From Microbacterium barkeri (GTDB taxonomy: Bacteria > Actinomycetota > Actinomycetes > Actinomycetales > Microbacteriaceae): a stretch of DNA of 57,855 nt. The notes beneath the pieces are model-generated. The model did not search any database. It saw nothing but the letters and a program-made list of their open reading frames with translations, and was not told the origin of the DNA. Position numbers and translations under genes: made by a program. How positions within the stretch are numbered: position 1 is the stretch's first letter; the number at the start of each line of letters is the position of its first letter. Shown here in pieces: positions 14,805 to 22,508 of the stretch. The stretch spans positions 1-57,855 of the forward strand of contig NZ_BSEJ01000019.1 in NCBI RefSeq assembly GCF_027921765.1. The letters are read 5' to 3'.

Positions 14805-17249
14805 TCAGCTTGCGAGCAGGGCGCGCGCCGACACCGTGCGCCGCGCGGCGACCGCGATCGAGGTCGCCGCGAACGCCAGCACCGCCCAGACGACGAGCCC
14901 GGCGATCGCGGCGCCCGCGCCCGGCGCATCGGCGATGACCGCGAGCAGGGCGCGGTGCGCCGGGGCCGTGGGCAGGGCCGCGGCGAGGTCGCCGAGCACG
15001 CCAGGGGTCGTCGACACGATGCCCGTGGCGATCGCGAGCGTTCCGGCCACGGCCGCGATCCAGCGGCCCGCCCCACCGAGGATCGTGACGAGCGCCTGGT
15101 GCACGGCGGCGAACGCGACGCCCGCGAGCGCGCTCAGCCCGAGGAGCGCCCAGAAGGTCGACGCCTCGTAGCCCGCCGCGAGCTGCACGACGCCCGCGAC
15201 GAGCACGCCCTGCGCGGCGCCGATGCCCGCTGCGGGGAGGAGTCCGCCGCCCGCGAGCAGGACCGATGCGCGGCGCGAGGTGAGCGTCCGGCCGGCGACG
15301 GGGCGGAGCGCGAGGAACGTCGCGAGACCGCCGAACCACAGCACGGCCGCGATGAGGAGCGGGATGGCCGAGGCGCCGAAGAGCTCGAGATCGGACGCGC
15401 TCGAGGCGACCGGGTCCGCGACCGCCGAGGCGAGGTCGGCGGCCTCCTCGTCGGTGTACGAGGGGAGAGCCTCGGTCGCCTGATCCAGCCCGTCGCCGAG
15501 CGTGGTCGCTCCCGACCCCAGCTCGCCGATGCCGTCGCCGAGGTCGGTCGCGCCGTCGGCGAGCTGCCCGATGCCGCCGCCGAGGTCGGTCGCGCCGTCC
15601 TCGAGCTGCCCGATGCCGCTGCCGAGATCGGCCGCGCCCGTCGCGAGCTGCGCGATGCCGTCCGACAGGTCGGTCGCGCCGCCGGCGAGCTGCCCGATGC
15701 CGCCCGACAGGTCGGTCGCTCCCGTGGCGAGCTGCGTCGCGCCATCCGCGAGCGGGGCCGCGCCTCCCTGCAGCTGGCGCGCGCCGTCGCCCAGCTGCGT
15801 GGCGCCGCCCGCGAGCTGCGCGACCCCGTCGGCGAGCGCGCCGGCCCCGGTCTGCAGCTCGCTCGCGCCCGACGCGAGCGCGTCGGCACCCGTCGCGAGG
15901 GCGCCCAGGCCCTCGTCGCCGGCGAGAGCGCCCGCGCCGCCCGCTGCCTCCTGCAGCTGCCCCGCGATCTGCGCCGTGGCCTGCGCGTCGAACGCCGACA
16001 GGCCGCCCGAGGTGCCGGCCGCGGCCTGCTCGGCCTGGTCTGCGGCTCCCGCGATCGCCGACAGCTGCGCGCAGTACTCCGCCGCCGCTCCCGAGGCCGC
16101 GCAGCCCGCGACGAGGGCGTCCAGGCCGTCGGAGACGCCGGTCGTCGCCTGCGCCGCTCCGCTCGCGGCCGCGAGGAGATCGTCGGGCACGAGTCCGCTC
16201 GCGGTGAGGGCCGCCGCCCCGTCGGACAGCTGCGTCTGCATCTGCGCGGCGCCGTCCTGCGCCTGCCGGATGCCGGCGGCGAGCTGGGTCGCCCCGTCCG
16301 CGAGCGCGCCCGCTCCGTCGGCGAGCCGGGTCGCGCCGGCCGAGGCGTCGGTCGCTCCGGTCGCGAGCTGGTCGGCGCCGTTCGCGAGGTCGCCGGCGCC
16401 CGTGCCGAGCTGACCGATGCCGTCCGCGACCTGCGTCGCCCCGTCGGCCAGCTGCGTCGCGCCGGTCTGCGCGGCGCCTGCTCCATCGGCGAGCTGCGTC
16501 GCGCCGTCGCGGGCCGCTCCGGCTCCGTTCGCGAGCTGGACGGCGCCATCCTGCGCCTGACCTGCTCCGTTCGCGAGCTGCATCGCCCCGTCCTGCGCCT
16601 GCGTCGCTCCGTCGGCGAGCTGAGTCGCCCCGTCCTGCGCCTGCGTCGCGCCGTCGGCGAGCGCGTGGGCGCCGTCGGCCGCCTCGCCCAGCTGGTCGCC
16701 GAGCGTCGTGTAGCCGACGAAGACGTTCTCGAGCGTCGACTCCGACAGCGTCGTGCCGAGCGTCGATGCCGCGACCGAGGCGATCTCGCTCGTGATCGCG
16801 CCGTCGACGACCCGGGCGTCGGGGGCGGTCGTGACCTCGATGAGCGCCTGCTCCGGCTTCTCGTCCTCGCCCGAGAGCGACTGCGCCGACGACATCGCCG
16901 CGGCCGAGAACTCGGCGGGGATCGTCACGACGGCCTGGTAGGTGCCGTCCGCGAGGCCCTCCTCGGCGTCGTCCTCGTTCGAGAGCACCCAGTCGAGGTT
17001 GCTGTCGAGGTCGTCGGAGCCCTCGACGAGCCCCGCGGCGAGCTGGCGGCCGAGCGGCACGGTCTGACCGTCGATCTCGGTGCCGTCGTCGTCGTTCACG
17101 ATCGCGGCCGTCATGTTGTCGAGTCGCGCGGTCGGGTCGTCGAGCGCCGACACGAGCACGCCGCCGAGCAGGGCGGGCAGAGCGAGCGCTCCGATCACCG
17201 CGAGCCAGCGCACGCGGCTGCGGTCTGCGGATGGCCGGAAGGGCGTCAT
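14805..17249 (-). CDS. YhgE/Pip family membrane protein with two 20-heptad LxxG repeat blocks
   Basis: An 814-residue protein of the YhgE/Pip family (phage-infection-protein-like, also related to type VII secretion EsaA/YueB proteins). Residues about 14-35 form the first membrane helix, an extracytoplasmic domain follows, and the C-terminal helices run from about residue 625 to 800. Two blocks of uninterrupted seven-residue repeats with Gly at every fourth position lie at residues 197-336 and 451-590, 20 heptads each (LADGATQ-type). A 114-residue linker between them holds Cys383 and Cys393. The layout fits a long antiparallel coiled stalk. The ATG overlaps the MMPL stop (ATGA), so the two proteins are coupled and may form one export system. 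Confidence 0.88.
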   Translation of the reverse strand: MTPFRPSADRSRVRWLAVIGALALPALLGGVLVSALDDPTARLDNMTAAIVNDDDGTEIDGQTVPLGRQLAAGLVEGSDDLDSNLDWVLSNEDDAEEGLADGTYQAVVTIPAEFSAAAMSSAQSLSGEDEKPEQALIEVTTAPDARVVDGAITSEIASVAASTLGTTLSESTLENVFVGYTTLGDQLGEAADGAHALADGATQAQDGATQLADGATQAQDGAMQLANGAGQAQDGAVQLANGAGAARDGATQLADGAGAAQTGATQLADGATQVADGIGQLGTGAGDLANGADQLATGATDASAGATRLADGAGALADGATQLAAGIRQAQDGAAQMQTQLSDGAAALTASGLVPDDLLAAASGAAQATTGVSDGLDALVAGCAASGAAAEYCAQLSAIAGAADQAEQAAAGTSGGLSAFDAQATAQIAGQLQEAAGGAGALAGDEGLGALATGADALASGASELQTGAGALADGVAQLAGGATQLGDGARQLQGGAAPLADGATQLATGATDLSGGIGQLAGGATDLSDGIAQLATGAADLGSGIGQLEDGATDLGGGIGQLADGATDLGDGIGELGSGATTLGDGLDQATEALPSYTDEEAADLASAVADPVASSASDLELFGASAIPLLIAAVLWFGGLATFLALRPVAGRTLTSRRASVLLAGGGLLPAAGIGAAQGVLVAGVVQLAAGYEASTFWALLGLSALAGVAFAAVHQALVTILGGAGRWIAAVAGTLAIATGIVSTTPGVLGDLAAALPTAPAHRALLAVIADAPGAGAAIAGLVVWAVLAFAATSIAVAARRTVSARALLAS

Positions 17250-20044
17250 GCGGTCACCTCGAGGGTCTCGTCGGGCGTGCGGATGTCTGCGGTGCCGCCA
17301 TCGGGGAAGCCCGCGGCGGCGAGGAGGGCGAGGGCCGCCCGGGAGTCGCGCGCCGCGGCGACCACCGTGAGCGGCGCGGTCGGGTCCTGCGCGTGCGCGG
17401 CATCCCTCAGGAGCGCGGCGACCTGGTCGCCGGTCGCGGGGGAGAGCGTGTCGAGGCCGTCCACGACCACGAGCCGCGTCGCGCCGGAGAGCGCGGCGCG
17501 CAGGTCGGCGGCCGGGTCGTCTGCGCCGTCGAGGAGGGCGACGCCGACATGGCCGCGGACCCAGGCCCCGCGTCCGGGCAGGAGATGGCCGGCGACGCGC
17601 AGGCGGCCGTCGGCGATCGGCAGGCGGCCGGCGATCGCGAGCAGCACGGCGCGCGATCGGGCCGGGTCGTCCGCGGTCACGACGAGCGCCTCGCCGGGGT
17701 CGACGCGCAGACCGGCGCCGGACACGAGTGCGCGGTCGCCGTCGGCGATGACGAGTCCCTCGGCTGCGACGACCGCCGTCGAGCCGGGCTCCGGCCAGTC
17801 GGCGAGCTCGCGTTCGCGCTCGACGGCCTCGCCCTCGATGTCGAAGTGCGGCAGGGCGCGCTCGAGCCACGCCGGCATCCACCAGGCGTGGCGTCCGAGG
17901 AGCGCGAGGACCGCGGGCACGAGCGTCATGCGGATGAGGAACGCGTCGACGGCGATGCCGACGGCGAGCGCGAGCGCGATCGGCTTGATGCTGCTGTCGC
18001 CCTCGGGGACGAAGGCCGCGAACACCGCGAACATGATGACCGCGGCGGCCGTCACGACGCGGGCCGAGGCGGCGAAGCCCGTGTGGATCGCGCCCACCGC
18101 CACCTCGCGCGTGCGGCCGCGTCGCCGCGCGGCGTGCACGTAGTCCTCGCGCATGCGCGAGACGAGGAACACCTCGTAGTCCATCGCGAGGCCGAAGAGC
18201 ACGCCCATGACGATGATCGGCATGAACGCGATCACGGGGCCCGTGCGCGCGACGTGCAGGAGGTCGGCGCCCCAGCCCCACTCGAAGACGGCGGCGACGA
18301 CGCCGAAGGCGGCGAGGACCGACAGCAGGTACCCCGCCGTCGCCTTGAGCGGCACCCAGATCGAGCGGAAGACGATCATGAGCAGGACGAACGAGAGGCC
18401 CACGACGAAAACGCCGAACGGCAGGAGCGCCTCGCCGAGCCGGTCGGAGATGTCGATCGAGACCGCCGTGAAGCCCGTCACGACGAGGTCGACGCCGTAC
18501 TCGTCGAGCCACGCGTCGTGGTGCGCGCGCAGCTCGCGCACGAGCTCGCTCGTCGCGGGGTCGGATGGCCCGGTCTCGGGGATGATCTGGACGATGCCCG
18601 TGTCGGCGGTCTCGTTGGGGGTCGCGAGCGCGACCCGGGCGACGCCGTCGATCTGCTCGACCTCGTCGGCGAGATCCTCCATGAGGCCGAGCGGGTCGTC
18701 CGACGTCACGATCGTGCCGGTGAGGATGAGGGGCCCGTTGAACCCCTCGCCGAAGTGCTCGCCGACGAGGTCGTAGCTCTGCCGCGCCTCGCTGTCCTCG
18801 GGCAGAACGCCCGCGTTCGGCAGCGCGAGGCCGAGCTGGGCCGACGGGATGGCGACGATGCCGAGCCCGAGCACGACCGCGACCGTCGTGATCCAGGGGT
18901 GGCGCGTGACTCCGCGCACCCAGCGCAGCGCGAACCCGAGGCGCGCGCCTGCGTCGCGGGCCGGCTCCGCGCCATCCGCCGGGGCCGTCGGGCTCTTCCG
19001 TGCGCGTCGGGCACGGGGCGGCCGGCCGGCAGCCCGGCCCTTCACGAGCCCCAGGAAGGCGGGCGTGAGCGTCACCGCGATGAGCACGGCGACCGCGACC
19101 GCGACGGCGGCGGCGATGCCCATCGTCGTGAGGAAGGGGATGCCGGCGAAGCCCAGGCCCACGAGCGCGATGAGCACCGTGACGCCCGCGAAGACCACCG
19201 CCGATCCGGCCGTGCCGGTGGCCCGGGCGGCGGACTCCTCGGGGTCGACGCCGCTGCGCACCTGGTCCTGGTGTCGCGCCGCGATGAAGAGCGCGTAGTC
19301 GATGCCGACCGCGAGCCCCAGCATGAGGGCGAGCATCGGCGTCGTCGACGACACGGTCGCGAACGCGGTCGACGCCACGATGCCGAGCATCGACACGCCC
19401 ACGCCGAGCAGGGCGATGCCGAGGGGGAGGCCAGCGAGGACGAACGAGCGGAACGTCACGATGAGCACGAGCAGCGCGATGACGACGCCGACGGCCTCGA
19501 CGATCGAGAGGGCGGGGAGCTCGGTCGCGTAGAGGTCGCCGCCGAGCGCGACGCGCGCGCCGTCGGGCAGCTCGCCGCGCAGCTCGTGCACGGCCTCGGC
19601 GAAGCCGTCCTTCGTCTCATCGGAGATCGTCGAGCTCTGGCCGGTGAACTGCACCTGCACGATCGCGGCCTCGCCGTCGTCGGAGACGAGGCCGTCGACC
19701 ATCTCGCTGTACGGCGAGGTCGTCGCCTCGACCCCGGGGAAGTCGGCGAGCTCATCGACCTTCTCCTCGATCGGCTCCCGGTAGGCCGCATCGTCGATGC
19801 GGTCGCCATCGGCGGCCACGACGACGAACTGCGCGGCCGTCCCCGAGACCTGCGGGAACGTGCGGCTCAGCTGCTCGATGCCCTCCTGGCCCTCAGTCCC
19901 CGGGATCGAGAAGCTGTTGTCGAAGCCGCGGTTCAGGCCGAGGGCGCCTGCCCCCACGACGACGAGGAGGAGCAGCCAGCCGCCGAGGACGCGCCAGGGG
20001 TGGCGGAACGACCAGCGGCCGAGCGAGAACAGCAGAGTGGACAC
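17246..20044 (-). CDS. MMPL/RND family transporter with a C-terminal degenerate ABC-ATPase-like region
   Basis: A 932-residue RND-type transporter of the MMPL family, which export lipids or drugs using the proton gradient. Helix 1 is at about residues 16-38; two MMPL repeats follow (about 40-375 and 400-720), each with an extracytoplasmic domain and a helix bundle (GIDYALFIAARHQDQVRSG in the first; AMDYEVFLVSRMREDYVHA in the second, the paired RND/MMPL signature). Beyond about residue 755 lies a soluble region that reads like an ABC nucleotide-binding domain without working motifs (see findings). GTG start with GGAGG upstream. It lies divergent from the TetR gene across two palindromic operators. 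Confidence 0.9.
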   Translation of the reverse strand: MSTLLFSLGRWSFRHPWRVLGGWLLLLVVVGAGALGLNRGFDNSFSIPGTEGQEGIEQLSRTFPQVSGTAAQFVVVAADGDRIDDAAYREPIEEKVDELADFPGVEATTSPYSEMVDGLVSDDGEAAIVQVQFTGQSSTISDETKDGFAEAVHELRGELPDGARVALGGDLYATELPALSIVEAVGVVIALLVLIVTFRSFVLAGLPLGIALLGVGVSMLGIVASTAFATVSSTTPMLALMLGLAVGIDYALFIAARHQDQVRSGVDPEESAARATGTAGSAVVFAGVTVLIALVGLGFAGIPFLTTMGIAAAVAVAVAVLIAVTLTPAFLGLVKGRAAGRPPRARRARKSPTAPADGAEPARDAGARLGFALRWVRGVTRHPWITTVAVVLGLGIVAIPSAQLGLALPNAGVLPEDSEARQSYDLVGEHFGEGFNGPLILTGTIVTSDDPLGLMEDLADEVEQIDGVARVALATPNETADTGIVQIIPETGPSDPATSELVRELRAHHDAWLDEYGVDLVVTGFTAVSIDISDRLGEALLPFGVFVVGLSFVLLMIVFRSIWVPLKATAGYLLSVLAAFGVVAAVFEWGWGADLLHVARTGPVIAFMPIIVMGVLFGLAMDYEVFLVSRMREDYVHAARRRGRTREVAVGAIHTGFAASARVVTAAAVIMFAVFAAFVPEGDSSIKPIALALAVGIAVDAFLIRMTLVPAVLALLGRHAWWMPAWLERALPHFDIEGEAVERERELADWPEPGSTAVVAAEGLVIADGDRALVSGAGLRVDPGEALVVTADDPARSRAVLLAIAGRLPIADGRLRVAGHLLPGRGAWVRGHVGVALLDGADDPAADLRAALSGATRLVVVDGLDTLSPATGDQVAALLRDAAHAQDPTAPLTVVAAARDSRAALALLAAAGFPDGGTADIRTPDETLEVTA

Positions 20045-20078
20045 GGTGGCGCCTCCGGGGGCACGTCAGGCGGGCTTC

Positions 20079-20111
20079 GATACAGCGCTGTATCCGATAC
20101 AGGACTGTATC
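20079..20111. promoter_or_regulatory. Twin GATACAG-n2-CTGTATC operators between MMPL and TetR genes
   Basis: Site 1 (20079-20094) is a perfect 16-bp palindrome, GATACAGCGCTGTATC. Site 2 (20096-20111) has the same 7-bp arms with a GA centre. The centres are 17 bp apart. They lie in the 163-bp space between divergent starts 20044 (-) and 20208 (+). Such paired palindromes are typical TetR-family operators, and would repress both the transporter operon and the regulator. TATCGT at 20108-20113, overlapping site 2, could be the -10 of the TetR gene. Confidence 0.82.
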
Positions 20112-20207
20112 GTAATCGACCGAGCAGGATCCCGGGCTGAATCCCGGGTGTGAGATCGTGAACAGCGCGGGACGCGCCGATGGCGCGCTCCGCGGGAGGA
20201 GGCCGAG

Positions 20208-20843
20208 GTGGCAGAAGAGGTGCGGAGCGGGACGCGGAGCCGCGAGAACACGCGCGCGCGGCTGCTGGAGGCGGCTGCCGAGGTGTTCGCGGAGGTGGGG
20301 CTCGGCGAGGCGTCGGTCGAGCGCATCTGCGAGCGGGCGGGCTACACCCGCGGCGCGTTCTACTCGAACTTCGCCACGAAGGACGAGATGTTCCTCGAGC
20401 TCGCGAAGGTCGTCGCCCGCGACCGGGTGGCCGCGGCGCGGGCGCGTGTCGCCGAGATCGACGTCGCCGCGACGATCGGCGTCGAGGCCTCCGACGTCGC
20501 GGCGATCATCCGGGTCCTCGACGTGATCGGCGACGACCGGCTGAGCACGCTCCTCATGTACGAGATCAATCTCCACGCGATGCGCGACCGGGACTTCGCC
20601 GTCGCCTACGCGGTGCAGGAGCAGGAGATGGTCGACGAGGTCGTCCAGCTCATCGAGGAGGTCGTCGAGAACGAGCGGCTGGAGCTGCGTGTGACCTCGC
20701 TCGAGGCCGCGCGCATCATCCTCGCCGTGTGGGGCGACGTCTCGGGTCGTGCGGCCATCGCGGGCCTCGACGCGGACGCCGCGCGCGAGCTGCGCAGCGT
20801 GGAGGTCGGCCGCGTCGTGCAGCTGCTCATCGAGCGGTGCTGA
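20208..20843 (+). CDS. TetR/AcrR family regulator of the divergent MMPL-YhgE operon
   Basis: A 211-residue repressor. The N-terminal HTH (residues about 12-60) reads NTRARLLEAAAEVFAEVGLG then RICERAGYTRGAFYSNFATK, a textbook TetR pattern. The C-terminal ligand domain is helical and not assignable. Start GTG 20208 follows a strong GGAGGAGG at 20195-20202. Placement opposite the MMPL gene and the two palindromes between them imply autoregulation and control of export by an unknown ligand. Confidence 0.9.
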   Translation: MAEEVRSGTRSRENTRARLLEAAAEVFAEVGLGEASVERICERAGYTRGAFYSNFATKDEMFLELAKVVARDRVAAARARVAEIDVAATIGVEASDVAAIIRVLDVIGDDRLSTLLMYEINLHAMRDRDFAVAYAVQEQEMVDEVVQLIEEVVENERLELRVTSLEAARIILAVWGDVSGRAAIAGLDADAARELRSVEVGRVVQLLIERC

Positions 20844-20872
20844 CCGTGCTTCAGCCGGGGGCCGCCGGGCGC

Positions 20873-20878
20873 TAGGTT
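20873..20878 (+). promoter_or_regulatory. Candidate -10 box for the ligase/GNAT/nitroreductase cassette
   Basis: TAGGTT matches TANNNT and would start a leadered transcript about 39 nt before the GTG at 20924, which has the ribosome site AGGGGGAG at about 20911-20918. No convincing -35 is visible. Confidence 0.4.
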
Positions 20879-20923
20879 TCTGCCCAGGGGTCCGCGTCGG
20901 GCGCGGACGGAGGGGGAGTCGTC

Positions 20924-22507
20924 GTGAGGCGCAGGCACAGCGGCCCGGGGCCGGCCGGACTCGAGGGGCCGGGCTCGGCTCTGCGGCAGACGCTCCTGCG
21001 GCTCTCGGCCAAGGCGATCACCGACCTCTACGAGCTGTACCGCATCCATCCGGTGGTCTGGCGGTGGACGGCGCGGCACTTCCAGCCCGGGATGGCGCGG
21101 TTCGCGAGGTTCAACGCGTGGATGATGTGCCAGCTCGCGAACCTCGACGTGCCGGCCTATCAGCGCCACCTCCGTGCGCACGGGTTCCGCTTCCGGTGGT
21201 TCCAGCTCGACAGCTTCCCCGAGACCGACAAGCACGGCTACGTCACGGCGCACTCGGAGGACGACCGCTGCTGGAACGGCGAGATCGACACGATCGGCAC
21301 GGTCGTCGACGAGTCGTCCGGCTCGTCGGGCACGCCGTTCAACTGGATGCGCGGCCGCCACGAGCTGAAGACCATCCACAGCAACGTCGCGGGGTACGTG
21401 ACGCTCCTGTTCGGCTCGAAGCGGCTGTTCTGCATCAACGCGTTCTCGATGGGCGCCTGGGCGACGGGGACGAACACCGGCCATGCGATGTCGAAGATCG
21501 CCATGGTGAAGAACACCGGTCCCGACCTCGACAAGATCGTCGACACCATCCGCCACTTCGGACCGCGCTTCGTGTATCTCGTGAGCGCGTACCCGCCGTT
21601 CCTCAAGCACCTCCGCGACCGGCTCGACCGCGAGGAGTGGTTCTCGTGGCGCGACTACCAGCTGAACGGGTTCGTCGGCGGCGAGGCCATGACGGAGGGC
21701 CTGCGCGACTACCTCGAGGTCTGCTTCGGACGCGTGTACTCGGGATACGGCGCGAGCGACCTCACGATCGGGATGGGCGGGGAGTCGGATGTCGCGGTGT
21801 GGCTGCGGCGGTCGATGTACGCCGACGAGCGGGTGCGCGAGCGGCTGCTCGGGCCCGATGAGACGCGCATCCCGATGGTGTTCCAGTACAACCCGCTCGA
21901 GACCTTCCTCGAGGTGAACGGCGCCGGCGAGCTCGTCGTCACGCTCAACTCGACCGCCGTCATGAGCCCCAAGCTCCGCTACAACATCGGCGACGAGGCG
22001 AAGCTCATCTCGCTCCCCGAGGTCTTCGACGCGCTCGCCTTCGACCCCGAGCTGCAGCGCGCGTTCCACCGGGCGTTCGCGGTGCAGCGCATGCGCCTGC
22101 CGTTCCTCTTCCTGTTCGGGCGGAAGGACTCCACGATCTCGTACATGGGCGCGAACCTCTATCCGATCGACATCGAGAACGGGCTCTACCGGGACAACCG
22201 GTTCGCGCCGCAGATCGAGTCGTTCAAGCTCGCGCTCGTCGACATCGGCGCGCACGAGCAGCGCCCGCTCGTGCATGTGCAGCTGCGCGAGGGAGCGGCC
22301 CTCGATGCGGCGGAGCGCGACGAGCTCGCGCAGGCTGCGCGGGGCGGGATCGTCGCGCACCTCGAGGCGGTCTCGCGCGACTTCGCGCAGTCGCTCGAGG
22401 AGGACCCGACAACCGCCGACATCCGCGTCGAGGTGCACGCGCACGGCACGGGGCCGTTCGCAGGCGGCGAGTCCAAGATCAAGAACGTCTATCTCGTGAA
22501 GGACTGA
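20924..22507 (+). CDS. PaaK-like adenylate-forming ligase
   Basis: A 527-residue member of the phenylacetate-CoA ligase/CapK branch of the ANL superfamily, which activates a carboxylate as acyl-AMP and usually transfers it to a thiol. The phosphate-binding loop is SSGSSGTP at residues 131-138; YSGYGASDL stands where the aromatic-G-x-x-E motif should be (Asp replaces Glu after a Ser shift); RYNIGDEAKL carries the ribose-binding Asp; a possible catalytic Lys sits in GGESKIKN at the extreme C-terminus. An 80-residue helical N-terminus is unusual for PaaK. First gene of a tight three-gene cassette (1 nt to the next). The substrate is unknown; it is not in a phenylacetate pathway here. Confidence 0.75.
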   Translation: MRRRHSGPGPAGLEGPGSALRQTLLRLSAKAITDLYELYRIHPVVWRWTARHFQPGMARFARFNAWMMCQLANLDVPAYQRHLRAHGFRFRWFQLDSFPETDKHGYVTAHSEDDRCWNGEIDTIGTVVDESSGSSGTPFNWMRGRHELKTIHSNVAGYVTLLFGSKRLFCINAFSMGAWATGTNTGHAMSKIAMVKNTGPDLDKIVDTIRHFGPRFVYLVSAYPPFLKHLRDRLDREEWFSWRDYQLNGFVGGEAMTEGLRDYLEVCFGRVYSGYGASDLTIGMGGESDVAVWLRRSMYADERVRERLLGPDETRIPMVFQYNPLETFLEVNGAGELVVTLNSTAVMSPKLRYNIGDEAKLISLPEVFDALAFDPELQRAFHRAFAVQRMRLPFLFLFGRKDSTISYMGANLYPIDIENGLYRDNRFAPQIESFKLALVDIGAHEQRPLVHVQLREGAALDAAERDELAQAARGGIVAHLEAVSRDFAQSLEEDPTTADIRVEVHAHGTGPFAGGESKIKNVYLVKD

Positions 22508-22508
22508 C

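Noticed and set aside
14025..18143. A 1372-residue open frame on the plus strand
   Set aside because: It lies opposite the YhgE/Pip and MMPL genes, is Arg/Ala-rich without any domain, and arises because GC-rich codons rarely form stops on the other strand.
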